Positions 41,330 to 49,883 of a stretch of DNA of 64,000 bases are shown piece after piece. How positions within the stretch are numbered: the stretch's first letter is position 1; each line of letters begins with the position of its first letter. The DNA is from Hydrogenobacter thermophilus TK-6. GTDB taxonomy: Bacteria > Aquificota > Aquificia > Aquificales > Aquificaceae. Both the position numbers and the translations under genes were made by a program. The stretch covers positions 62,001-126,000 of the forward strand of contig NC_013799.1 in assembly GCF_000010785.1 (NCBI RefSeq). The letters run 5' to 3'. The notes below the pieces were generated by a model. That model had not been told where the DNA came from, made no database searches, and was given only the letters and a program-made list of their open reading frames with translations.

Positions 41330-41355
41330 GGACGCCTCTCCTGGCGTCCCCCTCT
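41330..41355 (+). terminator. terminator-like hairpin upstream of the ilvD promoter
   Basis: GGACGCC-TCTCCT-GGCGTCC (7-bp perfect GC-rich stem), then CCCTCTTTTG. It lies just before the ilvD promoter and would end any plus-strand transcript from about 41240-41330, a stretch with no gene I can recognise; a small RNA or an older leader is possible. Confidence 0.45.
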
Positions 41356-41359
41356 TTTG

Positions 41360-41387
41360 TTGCAACCCATGTGAAAAAAGCTATAAT
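41360..41387 (+). promoter_or_regulatory. promoter of ilvD
   Basis: TTGCAA, 16 nt, TATAAT (41382-41387); 11 nt to ATG 41399. The leader would be about 5 nt with no SD. Confidence 0.65.
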
Positions 41388-41398
41388 CTTTAAGTACT

Positions 41399-43066
41399 AT
41401 GTGGAGAAGTGATAAGGTAAAAAAGGGAATAGAAAGATCGCCTCACAGGGCTTTGCTAAGAGCTTGCGGGCTTTCTGACGAGGACTTTGACAAGCCTCTT
41501 ATCGGCATAGCTAACTCTTACATAGACATCATACCAGGACATGTGCACCTGAGGGAGTTTGTAAAACCTATCAAGGATGAGGTCAGGAAGGCAGGAGGTG
41601 TCCCTATAGAGTTCAATGTGATAGGTGTGGATGACGGTATAGCAATGGGACACTATGGCATGCACTACTCTCTTCCTTCGAGGGAGCTTATAGCGGACTC
41701 CATAGAGACGGTGGTGGAAGCTCACCAACTTGATGCTCTTATATGCATACCCAACTGTGACAAGATAGTTCCCGGTATGCTTATGGCTACCGCAAGGCTC
41801 AACATTCCCACCATATTCATCAGCGGTGGTCCTATGCTGGCGGGTGAGGTAAATGGCAAAAAAGTGGACCTCATAAGCGTCTTTGAAGGTATAGGACAGC
41901 TAAAGGCTGGGAAGATAGACGAAGGGCAGTTAAAGGTTATAGAGGAGCACGCTTGTCCCACATGCGGTAGCTGTTCGGGCATGTTTACCGCCAACTCCAT
42001 GAACTGTATAACGGAAGTATTGGGACTTGGACTTCCCGGCAATGGCACCATTCCAGCGGTGGACCCTCGCAGGGAGCTTCTGGCAAGAGCTGCAGCAAGG
42101 CAGATAATGGAGCTTCTCAAAAGGGACATAAAACCAAGAGACATACTAACCATAGAAGCCTTTGACAACGCCTTTGCGGTGGACATAGCCATGGGGGGCT
42201 CTTCCAACACCATCCTTCACCTTTTGGCTATAGCCAACGAGGCTGGCATCAGCTATCCCCTCTCAAGGATAAACGAGATATCCAGAAGAACGCCCAACAT
42301 ATGCAAGATTTCTCCCTCTTCCGAGTACCACATACAGGACCTGGACGCGGTGGGAGGAATACCTTCTCTGCTCAAAGAACTCATAAGGGGTGGATACCTG
42401 CCCCATCCTGATGCCATGACGGTAAGCCTCAAAACTCACAAAGAAATAGCAGAGGAAGCCCCAGATGCTGACGGAAGCGTCATAAGAAGAGTGGAAGACC
42501 CTTACTCTAAGGAGGGAGGTATTGCCATACTCTTTGGAAATTTAGCTCCGGAGGGTTCGGTTGTGAAAACCGCAGGTGTTGATCCCAATATGCTGACCTT
42601 CAGGGGCAGAGCCATATGCTTTGACTCGGAGGAGGAAGCCATAGAGGGCATACTGGGTGGAAAGGTAAAGCCAGGGCACGTGGTAGTTATAAGGTATGAA
42701 GGACCAAAAGGCGGTCCGGGCATGAGGGAGATGCTCTCACCCACATCAGCCATAATGGGTATGGGGCTTGGTGATAAGGTGGCTCTCATAACTGACGGGA
42801 GATTTTCTGGAGGCACAAGGGGCGCGTGCGTGGGGCATATTTCCCCAGAAGCTGCAGCCGGAGGACCCATAGGCGTGGTGAAAGACGGCGATGAGATACT
42901 CATAGACATTCCCAACAGAAAAATAGAGCTTTTGATAAGCCAGGAGGAGCTAAAGAGGAGGTTGGAAAACTTCGTGCCAAAGACGAAGGAAGTAAAGAGT
43001 TCATGGCTCAGAAGGTACATAAGGTTTGTCACCTCCGCTTCTAAGGGAGCCATTCTGGAAGCCTGA
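41399..43066 (+). CDS. ilvD: dihydroxy-acid dehydratase
   Basis: IlvD, 555 aa, is an Fe-S dehydratase in valine, leucine and isoleucine synthesis. Cluster and Mg ligands: IGIANSYIDIIPGHVHL, ICIPNCDKIVPGM (CDK), ACPTCGSCSGMFTANSMNC, NAFAVDIAMGGSSNT, and the C-terminal SPTSAIMGMGLGDKVALITDGRFSGGTRGACVGHISPEA. Full length. It has its own promoter and probably an almost leaderless mRNA. The last 26 bp overlap the ydcF-like gene. Confidence 0.96.
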   Translation: MWRSDKVKKGIERSPHRALLRACGLSDEDFDKPLIGIANSYIDIIPGHVHLREFVKPIKDEVRKAGGVPIEFNVIGVDDGIAMGHYGMHYSLPSRELIADSIETVVEAHQLDALICIPNCDKIVPGMLMATARLNIPTIFISGGPMLAGEVNGKKVDLISVFEGIGQLKAGKIDEGQLKVIEEHACPTCGSCSGMFTANSMNCITEVLGLGLPGNGTIPAVDPRRELLARAAARQIMELLKRDIKPRDILTIEAFDNAFAVDIAMGGSSNTILHLLAIANEAGISYPLSRINEISRRTPNICKISPSSEYHIQDLDAVGGIPSLLKELIRGGYLPHPDAMTVSLKTHKEIAEEAPDADGSVIRRVEDPYSKEGGIAILFGNLAPEGSVVKTAGVDPNMLTFRGRAICFDSEEEAIEGILGGKVKPGHVVVIRYEGPKGGPGMREMLSPTSAIMGMGLGDKVALITDGRFSGGTRGACVGHISPEAAAGGPIGVVKDGDEILIDIPNRKIELLISQEELKRRLENFVPKTKEVKSSWLRRYIRFVTSASKGAILEA

Positions 43067-43763
43067 GACTGAGGAGAGCTACGTACTCTCTTAGAGCCTT
43101 GACAGAATCGTTAAGCACACTCATCTTGGGTAGGAGGCTGTAGAGGTTGTACCTTAGGTCTCTTTTAAAGTCAGTGGGATAAGGAATTACACTTAAACCT
43201 TCTTTTTTAAAAAGAAACACAGCTCTTGGAAGATGGTAGGCTGAAGTCACCAAGACTACGCTTTTATAGTTTCTCTGCTGGCATATTTCCCTAACATAGG
43301 AAGCGTTCTCCTCCGTATCCCTGCTTCTGACCTCCGTTATTATGTCTCTTTTATCAACACCCAGCTCCACAAGCAGGGACTTCATAATCTCAGCATCTGG
43401 AAGGTTCTCAGCACCGCCGGAAAGTACAATAGGCAGTCCTGTCCTTTTATGAAGTATCAGCGCCGTTAGAAGCCTCTTCATGGAATCTTCCTTGAGAATG
43501 CCTGTAGAGTAAGACCCTCCCCCAAGGACAACTATGGCATCCGCCTGAAACTTCTCGGGAACCGAATATTTGCTCTCCAACGGTGTTAGCAAGGTATCTT
43601 TTACTGGTTCTATAGAAAGCATATAAATGAGCAAAGCTAAGCTTACCGATGTGTAGTAGGTAAGTCTTTTCTTTCTCTCAAAGAAGCTTATAAGCAGAAG
43701 CGCCAAAACAAAAAGACCCGGTGGCAAAAGGAGGGCAGAAAGAAACTTTTTGAGGAAAAACAT
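43041..43763 (-). CDS. YdcF/ElyC-like DUF218 membrane protein
   Basis: A 240-aa protein with two N-terminal helices (about 5-60) and a DUF218 domain: DAIVVLGGGSYSTGI, LPIVLSGGAENLPDAE, DTEENASYVREIC, VVLVTSAYHLPRAVFLFKKEGL. Relatives (ElyC, SanA, YdcF) act in envelope biogenesis and peptidoglycan precursor handling. ATG 43763 overlaps the exbD stop (TGATG), placing it last in the TPR-exbB-exbD cluster. Confidence 0.85.
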   Translation of the reverse strand: MFFLKKFLSALLLPPGLFVLALLLISFFERKKRLTYYTSVSLALLIYMLSIEPVKDTLLTPLESKYSVPEKFQADAIVVLGGGSYSTGILKEDSMKRLLTALILHKRTGLPIVLSGGAENLPDAEIMKSLLVELGVDKRDIITEVRSRDTEENASYVREICQQRNYKSVVLVTSAYHLPRAVFLFKKEGLSVIPYPTDFKRDLRYNLYSLLPKMSVLNDSVKALREYVALLSLRLPEWLP

Positions 43764-44155
43764 CACCTTCTGGTTCTTGTAGCTATGATAACATCCTGAA
43801 CTTTTTCCTTTTTGGCTATGTCCATCAAAGCTACCACAAACTTGTGAAGTGTGTCCTCGTCAGCTTCTATAACTAAGGAGCCGGGTTGTTTTGTTTGCAT
43901 TTGCTTATCCAGTTCCTCAAGGCTCACCTTCTTACCCTCGTACATGTAAGAGCCGTCCTTTAAAACCTGCACCCTCATGGTTGAGAGCACTTTTTTTTCT
44001 CCCTCCTGGGCAAAGGGTAGCTTTACCGCAAGGAAGGTCATGGGTGATTGGAAGGCAAGTATGGCTAAAAAGAGAAATACAGCAAGCAGTGTATCCACCA
44101 GAGGCACCACATCTATGTATGCCCTCTCATCATAACTGAGCCTTCTCCTTCTCAT
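43763..44155 (-). CDS. exbD: ExbD/TolR family protein
   Basis: A 130-aa single-span inner-membrane protein. IDVVPLVDTLLAVFLFLAILAF carries the proton-pathway Asp at the start of the helix; a periplasmic domain follows (about 45-125). With ExbB/TolQ it converts proton flow into work on the outer membrane. ExbD versus TolR cannot be told from the sequence. ATGA overlap with exbB. Confidence 0.9.
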   Translation of the reverse strand: MRRRRLSYDERAYIDVVPLVDTLLAVFLFLAILAFQSPMTFLAVKLPFAQEGEKKVLSTMRVQVLKDGSYMYEGKKVSLEELDKQMQTKQPGSLVIEADEDTLHKFVVALMDIAKKEKVQDVIIATRTRR

Positions 44156-44766
44156 TTTAAGACCCTCAGAGCTTCCGAAAGTTCAGCTTCAACCCTATCG
44201 AGCACACTGTTGCCTATTATCCTAAAGACCCAGTAAGCCAGCAAGGCTGGGATGGCAACCGCAAGACCCGTTGCCGCAGATACAAGCGCCTCGCTTATAC
44301 CCGCAGCAAGCAGGGCTATTCCCTGCTCTGTTTGAGCTACCGCAAAAGCTGAAAAGACCTTTATCAAGCCGGTTATGGTTCCAAAAAGACCTATGAGAGG
44401 TGAAACGCTTGCTATGGTAGAGAGCAATGCCAGGTTCTTCTCCACCTTGGGAACCAGCAGGGAAACTTCAAAACTTAAATCATTTAAAAGCGTCCTTTTG
44501 TCCACCTTACCACCCTTATACTCCTCCAGCATGCGGTATAATATGCCACCTGCTGGAGAGTTATCCAAAGAGAGAAGCTTTAGCGCACCCTCTATATCAC
44601 CGCCGGCAAGAAGTGATTTTACGTCTTTAACCGACTTGGAGAGGATGCTTCCAGCTCTTAGGTTTATAAGCCTCTCAATTATCAAAGCCCAAGAGACTAA
44701 GGATAGAAAGAGAAGCACATAAACCGCAAATCCTCCCTTCTGTAAGAGGTCAAATATCATGTCCAT
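44152..44766 (-). CDS. exbB: ExbB/TolQ family proton channel
   Basis: A 204-aa MotA/TolQ/ExbB protein with three helices (about 10-30, 105-130, 150-185). LALLSTIASVSPLIGLFGTITGLIKVF is the family hallmark, and AGISEALVSAATGLAVAIPALLAY the conserved third helix. It starts one base after the TPR gene stop. It may energise the OprC-like receptor of this window (TonB role) or a Tol-type complex; TonB or TolA is not seen here. Confidence 0.93.
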   Translation of the reverse strand: MDMIFDLLQKGGFAVYVLLFLSLVSWALIIERLINLRAGSILSKSVKDVKSLLAGGDIEGALKLLSLDNSPAGGILYRMLEEYKGGKVDKRTLLNDLSFEVSLLVPKVEKNLALLSTIASVSPLIGLFGTITGLIKVFSAFAVAQTEQGIALLAAGISEALVSAATGLAVAIPALLAYWVFRIIGNSVLDRVEAELSEALRVLK

Positions 44767-44767
44767 C

Positions 44768-47308
44768 TTACCTCACCTCACACTTGGGTAATCTGCTCTT
44801 AAGAGAGTTTATCACAGCTACTTCTTCTTTTGATGCCATATCAAGGTTAGCCTTATCTAATAAACACGATGCGTCGTGCCTTGCATTCAGGTCAATGAGC
44901 ACTTTAGCTCCCTCTATCACAGCCTGGTTGTAAAAAGGCGAATCCTTGTAATTTACTGTTATATCAACAAAGTCCTCCAGAGCCTTCTTTTTTTCACCGC
45001 TTTTTAGGTAATCAAGGGCAGACAAGTACACAGCCTGAGACCTTATATTTCTGTCCTTACTTTGCTTGAGATAATCAAGATAGCCCCTATCTTTTGAGGT
45101 CTTATAAAGGTCCAGAAGATAGCTCTCTAACTCCTGATCCCTATATCCCTCTGCCATAAGCTGCTTTGCCACCTTTTGAGCATCGGCGTCATCTCCCATA
45201 GATATGTATATGCCTACTGCTTTGACTTTATCACTATCTTGACCTTCCGCAAGAAGGTCTGCTAAGCTCTTTCTATCTCCCAATTGAGTGTAAAACTCTA
45301 TAAGCTCATCTCTGGCTTCTCTTCTCTCTTCTGAGCTTCCCTCCTTGTAAACTTTGTACAAAAGCACTGCCTTTTTACTGGGGTCTTTCTCCAGCTGTGC
45401 CAGCTTGAGTATGGCTTTGTACTTTAGAGGACTGTCCATAAGCTCAAGCAAAATATTTTTTGCCTTATCCTCCTGTGCGTTCTTTATGTAAATCTGGGCT
45501 AACTGGTATTTGAGATCCTCAGAGACTGCAGAGTTTGGGTACTTCCTCAGATAGTCCTCAAGAAGCTGTTGCATCTGCACATCTCCTATATTTTTACCAC
45601 CCATGCCTATCAAAGACAAGGTGGCGTATTTAGCCTGCTCAGAGTTGGGATACTTGCTGATAATTTCATAGTAGTATGCCTTTGCGGATTCTACTTTTCC
45701 TTCATTGTAGAGGGCATCCCCCAGTTTTAAAAGAGCTTTGGGCTTTAGAGGGCTATTTGATGATATGGACTTAAAATACTTGGCGGACGACTCATAATCA
45801 CCTTCCAGAAAGTAGGAAAGTCCCAGAAGGTAAAGCTCTTCGTCTGTTTTGTCTGTCAAAAAACTCCTTGCCAGCTTGGGATCACCCAAAAATAAGGCGG
45901 ATTTAGCTTTTAGCACCCTATCCCTTTCAGAATTCCTACTTTCAAGGATATTAAGCACTCCTTTATAGTCCTTCATATTGAAGTATGCCAAGGCTTTGTA
46001 ATATGGGTCTTCAAGATACCTGACAGCATTCTCCCAGTCACCCTTTTTGAAGTAAAACCAACCTGTATACTCTCTATAGAGAGCAGGGTATCTGTTTCTT
46101 ATCTCCTCAAGGATGGGCTCTAAGCTCCTGTCAGCCCAGTAGGCTGTCTCAAGCTCCCACTCGTACTCCTCCCTGTTTTTTCTGCTCAAATTTTTTAAAA
46201 GGTCATACGCCTTTGAGTACTCCCCAAGCTTTACATAGGAGTAAACAGCATACAGAACATTCCCTGACTCTAAGAAGTTATACACTGCTAACCTGTAGTC
46301 TCCTGAGTTATAAGCTATTATGCCTGCTCTGTCTAAGAAGCGCTTGTCCCCTGTTATGGAATAGGTAAGCCTGGAGAGCAGGATGTCTTTGGCTGATATA
46401 ATAGCGTAGAGGTTTTCAGAGAGTTTGGGATTTATAGTTTCAAGAATGCTTGCGTAATCCAATGCTTTTCTTTCATTGCCTCTTTTTGCTTCAATAAGAC
46501 CTAAGTAGTAAAGAGCTACATCTCTGTAAGGTTTTGATGGTTTTGAATACTCCTTGAAAGTTTCCTCTGCCTGCAGGAGGCTTCCCCTTTGATAAAGTAC
46601 TATGGCTTTTCTGAGTCTGAGGCTATCCTTGTAATTTTTTCCCTCTTTCCCTTCATAAAACTCGTGCACATACTGGCAGTATTCTTTAAAGATGGCACCA
46701 TCGCATACGGGCTTTGTGATTCTTCCCGACTTTATGTCCGCCACCGCTTTCCACATGGGGTCCTGGTTCTGCGGTACTTTACCATTCAGCAGAAAGCTAA
46801 GAGCGTAGTAAGACTCACAGCTTGCCTTCTGGTACATGTGGGAAAAACTGCAGGAATGCTTAAAAAGCTCCGTCGCTTTGTCTTCTTTACCCTCTCTTAC
46901 ATATATAACACCAAGAACATACTCAGCCATAGGCTTGAAAGGTGATGGCATAGCTACCACTTTGAAGAGCTCCTCCTTGGCAGGCCCATACTTGCCTTGA
47001 AGGTAGTAATCAATCCCCAACCTGTAAGAGACCAGGTCTTTGGGTTCACCACAGCTTATACCACCCTCTTCCTTAAAAGGCTTTATCTGAGCCTGCTCAA
47101 ACTTACTGGGGGGTTCCAGAAGGCGGCTGCTGAGGTCCAAAGGCTCTTCCTCTGGGATTTGCAAAGTTTCAGGTGGCAACCTCTTGGGCTTTTCTTCTGC
47201 ACTTCTGCCTATAAGTTCTACGCTTACATCAAACTCCTTCTTTATATCTGCAGAAATGAGGAAAAGCGTACATGCCAGCAAGCTAAATAGCCTTGTGAGC
47301 TTCCACAT
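44768..47308 (-). CDS. large exported TPR-repeat protein
   Basis: An 846-aa protein with an N-terminal signal (LFSLLACTLFLISA) and TPR-type helical repeats throughout: for example SYRLGIDYYLQGKYGPAKEELF, LSYFLEGDYESSAKYFKSI, KALLKLGDALYNEGKVESAKAYYYEIISKYPNSEQAKYATL and YQLAQIYIKNAQEDKAKNILLELM. A Pro-rich linker lies at about 38-70. It is co-transcribed with exbB and exbD, echoing CpoB/YbgF, a TPR partner of the Tol system, though this protein is far larger. A periplasmic scaffold role is inferred. It overlaps the upstream phosphatase gene by 26 bp. Confidence 0.8.
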   Translation of the reverse strand: MWKLTRLFSLLACTLFLISADIKKEFDVSVELIGRSAEEKPKRLPPETLQIPEEEPLDLSSRLLEPPSKFEQAQIKPFKEEGGISCGEPKDLVSYRLGIDYYLQGKYGPAKEELFKVVAMPSPFKPMAEYVLGVIYVREGKEDKATELFKHSCSFSHMYQKASCESYYALSFLLNGKVPQNQDPMWKAVADIKSGRITKPVCDGAIFKEYCQYVHEFYEGKEGKNYKDSLRLRKAIVLYQRGSLLQAEETFKEYSKPSKPYRDVALYYLGLIEAKRGNERKALDYASILETINPKLSENLYAIISAKDILLSRLTYSITGDKRFLDRAGIIAYNSGDYRLAVYNFLESGNVLYAVYSYVKLGEYSKAYDLLKNLSRKNREEYEWELETAYWADRSLEPILEEIRNRYPALYREYTGWFYFKKGDWENAVRYLEDPYYKALAYFNMKDYKGVLNILESRNSERDRVLKAKSALFLGDPKLARSFLTDKTDEELYLLGLSYFLEGDYESSAKYFKSISSNSPLKPKALLKLGDALYNEGKVESAKAYYYEIISKYPNSEQAKYATLSLIGMGGKNIGDVQMQQLLEDYLRKYPNSAVSEDLKYQLAQIYIKNAQEDKAKNILLELMDSPLKYKAILKLAQLEKDPSKKAVLLYKVYKEGSSEERREARDELIEFYTQLGDRKSLADLLAEGQDSDKVKAVGIYISMGDDADAQKVAKQLMAEGYRDQELESYLLDLYKTSKDRGYLDYLKQSKDRNIRSQAVYLSALDYLKSGEKKKALEDFVDITVNYKDSPFYNQAVIEGAKVLIDLNARHDASCLLDKANLDMASKEEVAVINSLKSRLPKCEVR

Positions 47309-47918
47309 AAAACTCTCCCAGATGGCAGGTTATGTTAAGCTTTAGTATAACATTTCTTCGCTCTTCCATATGAATTACCGAATAACTGGCATTATCGCAA
47401 CCAAAGCTCCAGAACTTGGAAAGGTCTACACCAAGAAGAGCGCAGTACATGGCACGCATGGGAACCGTGTGAGAGACCACCACCACAGTTTGATTCCAGT
47501 GTCTTTTTCTTACTTCCTCAAGAAAGCCCTTCACCCTGTTGTAAACAGATGCTAAGCTCTCTCCTCCCTGAAATTCTACCTTATGAGGCTCTTCTACCCA
47601 CCTCCTAAAATCCTCAGGATACTTTTCCATCACCTCCTCTACCAGCATGCCCGACCACATACCGTGGTCTATTTCTATTATCCTATCCTCCTTTATAACC
47701 TCAAGGTTTTTCGCCTCGGCTATCTCCAAGGCAGTCAGATAAGTCCTTTTTAGGGGGGATGAGTATATAACATCTAAGTGTTCCCTTGAAAGCTCCTGTG
47801 CAAGAAGCTTAGCCTGCTTTTTACCCCTCTCTGATAGATCCGGGTCTAAGAGTCCCTGATACCTTCCTACGGGGTTCCACTCGCTCTCCGCATGTCGCAC
47901 CAGTATAAGCTTTACCAT
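47283..47918 (-). CDS. histidine phosphatase (phosphoserine phosphatase / phosphoglycerate mutase-like)
   Basis: A 211-aa member of the dPGM-like histidine phosphatase family. LVRHAESEWNPVGRYQG contains the RHG-type motif (Arg8, His9), YSSPLKRTYLTA the second Arg, IEIDHGMWSGM the conserved Glu, and VVVSHTVPMRAMY the second His. In Hydrogenobacter thermophilus, proteins of this family are known metal-independent phosphoserine phosphatases. The adjacent, overlapping class V aminotransferase supports a serine-pathway role here (inference); mutase or CobC-like activity is the alternative. Confidence 0.82.
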   Translation of the reverse strand: MVKLILVRHAESEWNPVGRYQGLLDPDLSERGKKQAKLLAQELSREHLDVIYSSPLKRTYLTALEIAEAKNLEVIKEDRIIEIDHGMWSGMLVEEVMEKYPEDFRRWVEEPHKVEFQGGESLASVYNRVKGFLEEVRKRHWNQTVVVVSHTVPMRAMYCALLGVDLSKFWSFGCDNASYSVIHMEERRNVILKLNITCHLGEFYVEAHKAI

Positions 47919-49033
47919 AGCCCAAATTCTACTAGAGTTTGTGAGTATCTACAAACACCGCTGCCAAGCTCCACAGGGTAACCAAGCCTTTTTAGTACTA
48001 CCTCCAGCACACCTATCAGCATGAGCATATCTTTTTCACTTACTCCCATGTGGGAAACCCTGAAAATCTTACCTTTAAGGTGGTCCTGTCCTCCAGCAAT
48101 CCTTATACCATGTCTTAAGAGCTCCTTTCTTATCCTTTCCGCATCGTCGCTTTTTACAGCCGTTATGGATATGGCTGGTCTTTCTGGGAAGACCTCAAGA
48201 CCAAAGGCACTTATCGCTCTCTTAGTTCCCTCCGACATGGCTCTGTACCTTTTTTCTACTCTCTCCATTCCCTCTTGCAAAAGAAGACTAAGAGACTCCT
48301 TCAGAGCTAAAAGGAGGCTTATGGCAGGAGTCCACGCGGTCTGTCCTTCTTGCTGTTTGCCAAGCTCCTTTTTTACGCTAAAGTAAAAGGCTCTGTCTTT
48401 TAATCTCTCTTTTGCCTTTTGAGAGAACCAGAGGAGAGAAAGTCCAGGTGGAAGCATAAGAGCCTTCTGGGACCCACCTACCATTACATCAATGCCCACC
48501 GAAGGCTTTAAGTTATAAACTCCCAAGGCTGTTATGGCATCAGCTACCAAAAGAGCGTCTGCACTTTTGCAAACCTCCGCTATATCTTCAACAGGGTGGT
48601 AAGCACCTGTAGATGTTTCTGATATTTGAAGAAGCACACCCTTGCAATCGGGATGCTTTTTAAGCAGATCCTTGACTTTTTCGGGGTCTGCGGACTTGCC
48701 CCAGTCCAGTCTGTACTCCACAACCTCAAGCCCCCAGTGTTTTGCCAGCAAAAACCATCTCTCGCCAAACTTTCCGCCGTTTACCACCAGCACCTTCTGA
48801 CCTTCTTCAAAGAAGTTCAGAATAGCCGCTTCCATGGCACCTGTGCCCGAAGATGAGAAAAAGACGAAGTTCTCTGATGGGTCATCCAGCAGTCTCTTGA
48901 GGAGTTCTCGCACTTCCAAAAAGGCGCGCCTGAACTCTTCTGTCCTGTGATGGATAATCTGCCTTCCCAGAGCTTCCCTTACTCTATCGGGGATCTCAAC
49001 AGGTCCTGGTGTGAAGAGCCTTTCCTGATACAT
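47912..49033 (-). CDS. class V aminotransferase (serine/alanine-glyoxylate type)
   Basis: A 373-aa PLP enzyme of the alanine-glyoxylate/serine-pyruvate aminotransferase group. FTPGPVEIPDRVREALGRQIIHHRTEEFR opens the protein, FFSSSGTGAMEAAI binds cofactor phosphate, ADAITALGVY has the PLP Asp, and VGGSQKALMLPPGLS the Schiff-base Lys190. Such enzymes can serve as phosphoserine aminotransferase in bacteria lacking SerC. TAAAAT lies 8 nt before ATG 49033. It overlaps the phosphatase gene by 7 bp. Confidence 0.88.
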   Translation of the reverse strand: MYQERLFTPGPVEIPDRVREALGRQIIHHRTEEFRRAFLEVRELLKRLLDDPSENFVFFSSSGTGAMEAAILNFFEEGQKVLVVNGGKFGERWFLLAKHWGLEVVEYRLDWGKSADPEKVKDLLKKHPDCKGVLLQISETSTGAYHPVEDIAEVCKSADALLVADAITALGVYNLKPSVGIDVMVGGSQKALMLPPGLSLLWFSQKAKERLKDRAFYFSVKKELGKQQEGQTAWTPAISLLLALKESLSLLLQEGMERVEKRYRAMSEGTKRAISAFGLEVFPERPAISITAVKSDDAERIRKELLRHGIRIAGGQDHLKGKIFRVSHMGVSEKDMLMLIGVLEVVLKRLGYPVELGSGVCRYSQTLVEFGLW

Positions 49034-49052
49034 GTTAAACTATTTTATCCTA
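49034..49052. promoter_or_regulatory. 19-bp bidirectional promoter, aminotransferase / EamA transporter
   Basis: Minus strand TAAAAT (49047-49042) is 8 nt before the aminotransferase ATG; plus strand TATTTT (49041-49046) is exactly 6 nt before ATG 49053. The boxes overlap, as at 16475 and 30637. Confidence 0.5.
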
Positions 49053-49883
49053 ATGTTTGGTCTGGTGCTTGCCTTTCTATCATCCTTCTTCTGGGCTACC
49101 AACGACCTTATTACGAAAAAGCTTATACACAAAGGCTTGGACGAATACTTTGTGCTGTGGATAAGGTTTCCCGTATCTTCCCTTATCCTTTTGCCAATAG
49201 GTATATACTTCTGGGATCTTAGCTCCTTTGTGCTTTTTAGCACTTTTCTGTGGCTACCTGTTGAGGTGCTGGGAGGTGTCTTTTTTGTAAAGGCTCTCAA
49301 ATACACACCCCTTTCGGTAGCCATGTCCTTTTACTCTTTTATGCCTTTCTTTTCCGCGGTTTTTGGCTTTCTGCTTTTGGGTGAAGCTCTTAGCCTGCAG
49401 GGCTTTTTAGGCATTTGCCTGATGGTTGTAGGCACGCTCTTTCTGACAGGTTTTTCTCCAGGGGAATTTTTTAGAAAACACATAGGCACGGTTTATATGC
49501 TAATTTCTACATTACTCTTTGGTCTTAATGTGGTCATCGGGAAGATGGTTATAATAAGCAGTAATCCCTTCTTCTTTAGTTGGTACTATACCTTCTGTAT
49601 GTCCTTTGCAACACTCATCTTTGTAAGTCCAAAGCACATAATAGAAAGGGGAAACTACACGGATAAAAAATTACTTATACTTGGTATTTTATTTGCTTTG
49701 GGAGGCGTTTTTTACAACACAGCTCTGGTTTACGCACCTGCATCCTATGTGGCAGCCGTTGAAAGGGCTTCCTTACTGCTCAGTATGGTCTACGGAAGGA
49801 TATTTTTTGGTGAGCCTGTGAAACACTTACTACCGGGAGTCCTGCTTATGCTGCTTGGCTCAGCGCTTTTGAGCGTCGGCTGA
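49053..49883 (+). CDS. EamA/DMT family transporter
   Basis: A 276-aa membrane protein with ten helices in two EamA repeats. The first repeat opens FGLVLAFLSSFFWATNDLITKKLI and ends with FLLLGEALSLQGFLGICLMVVGTLFL; the second opens TVYMLISTLLFGLNVVIGKMVI and ends FFGEPVKHLLPGVLLMLLGSALL. Drug/metabolite transporters often export amino acids; the substrate is unknown. ATG 49053 is favoured by TATTTT-N6; ATG 49032 would share CATG with the divergent start codon. The 3' end overlaps the next gene by 24 bp. Confidence 0.85.
   Translation: MFGLVLAFLSSFFWATNDLITKKLIHKGLDEYFVLWIRFPVSSLILLPIGIYFWDLSSFVLFSTFLWLPVEVLGGVFFVKALKYTPLSVAMSFYSFMPFFSAVFGFLLLGEALSLQGFLGICLMVVGTLFLTGFSPGEFFRKHIGTVYMLISTLLFGLNVVIGKMVIISSNPFFFSWYYTFCMSFATLIFVSPKHIIERGNYTDKKLLILGILFALGGVFYNTALVYAPASYVAAVERASLLLSMVYGRIFFGEPVKHLLPGVLLMLLGSALLSVG

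Noticed and set aside
41221-41398. BirA-type operator or branched-chain attenuator
   Set aside because: No leader peptide with Ile/Val/Leu runs and no recognisable operator; BirA here has no DNA-binding domain.
49032-49034. ATG 49032 as start of the EamA transporter, sharing CATG with the divergent start codon
   Set aside because: ATG 49053 has TATTTT exactly 6 nt upstream and restores the 19-bp divergent spacing; the longer form remains possible.
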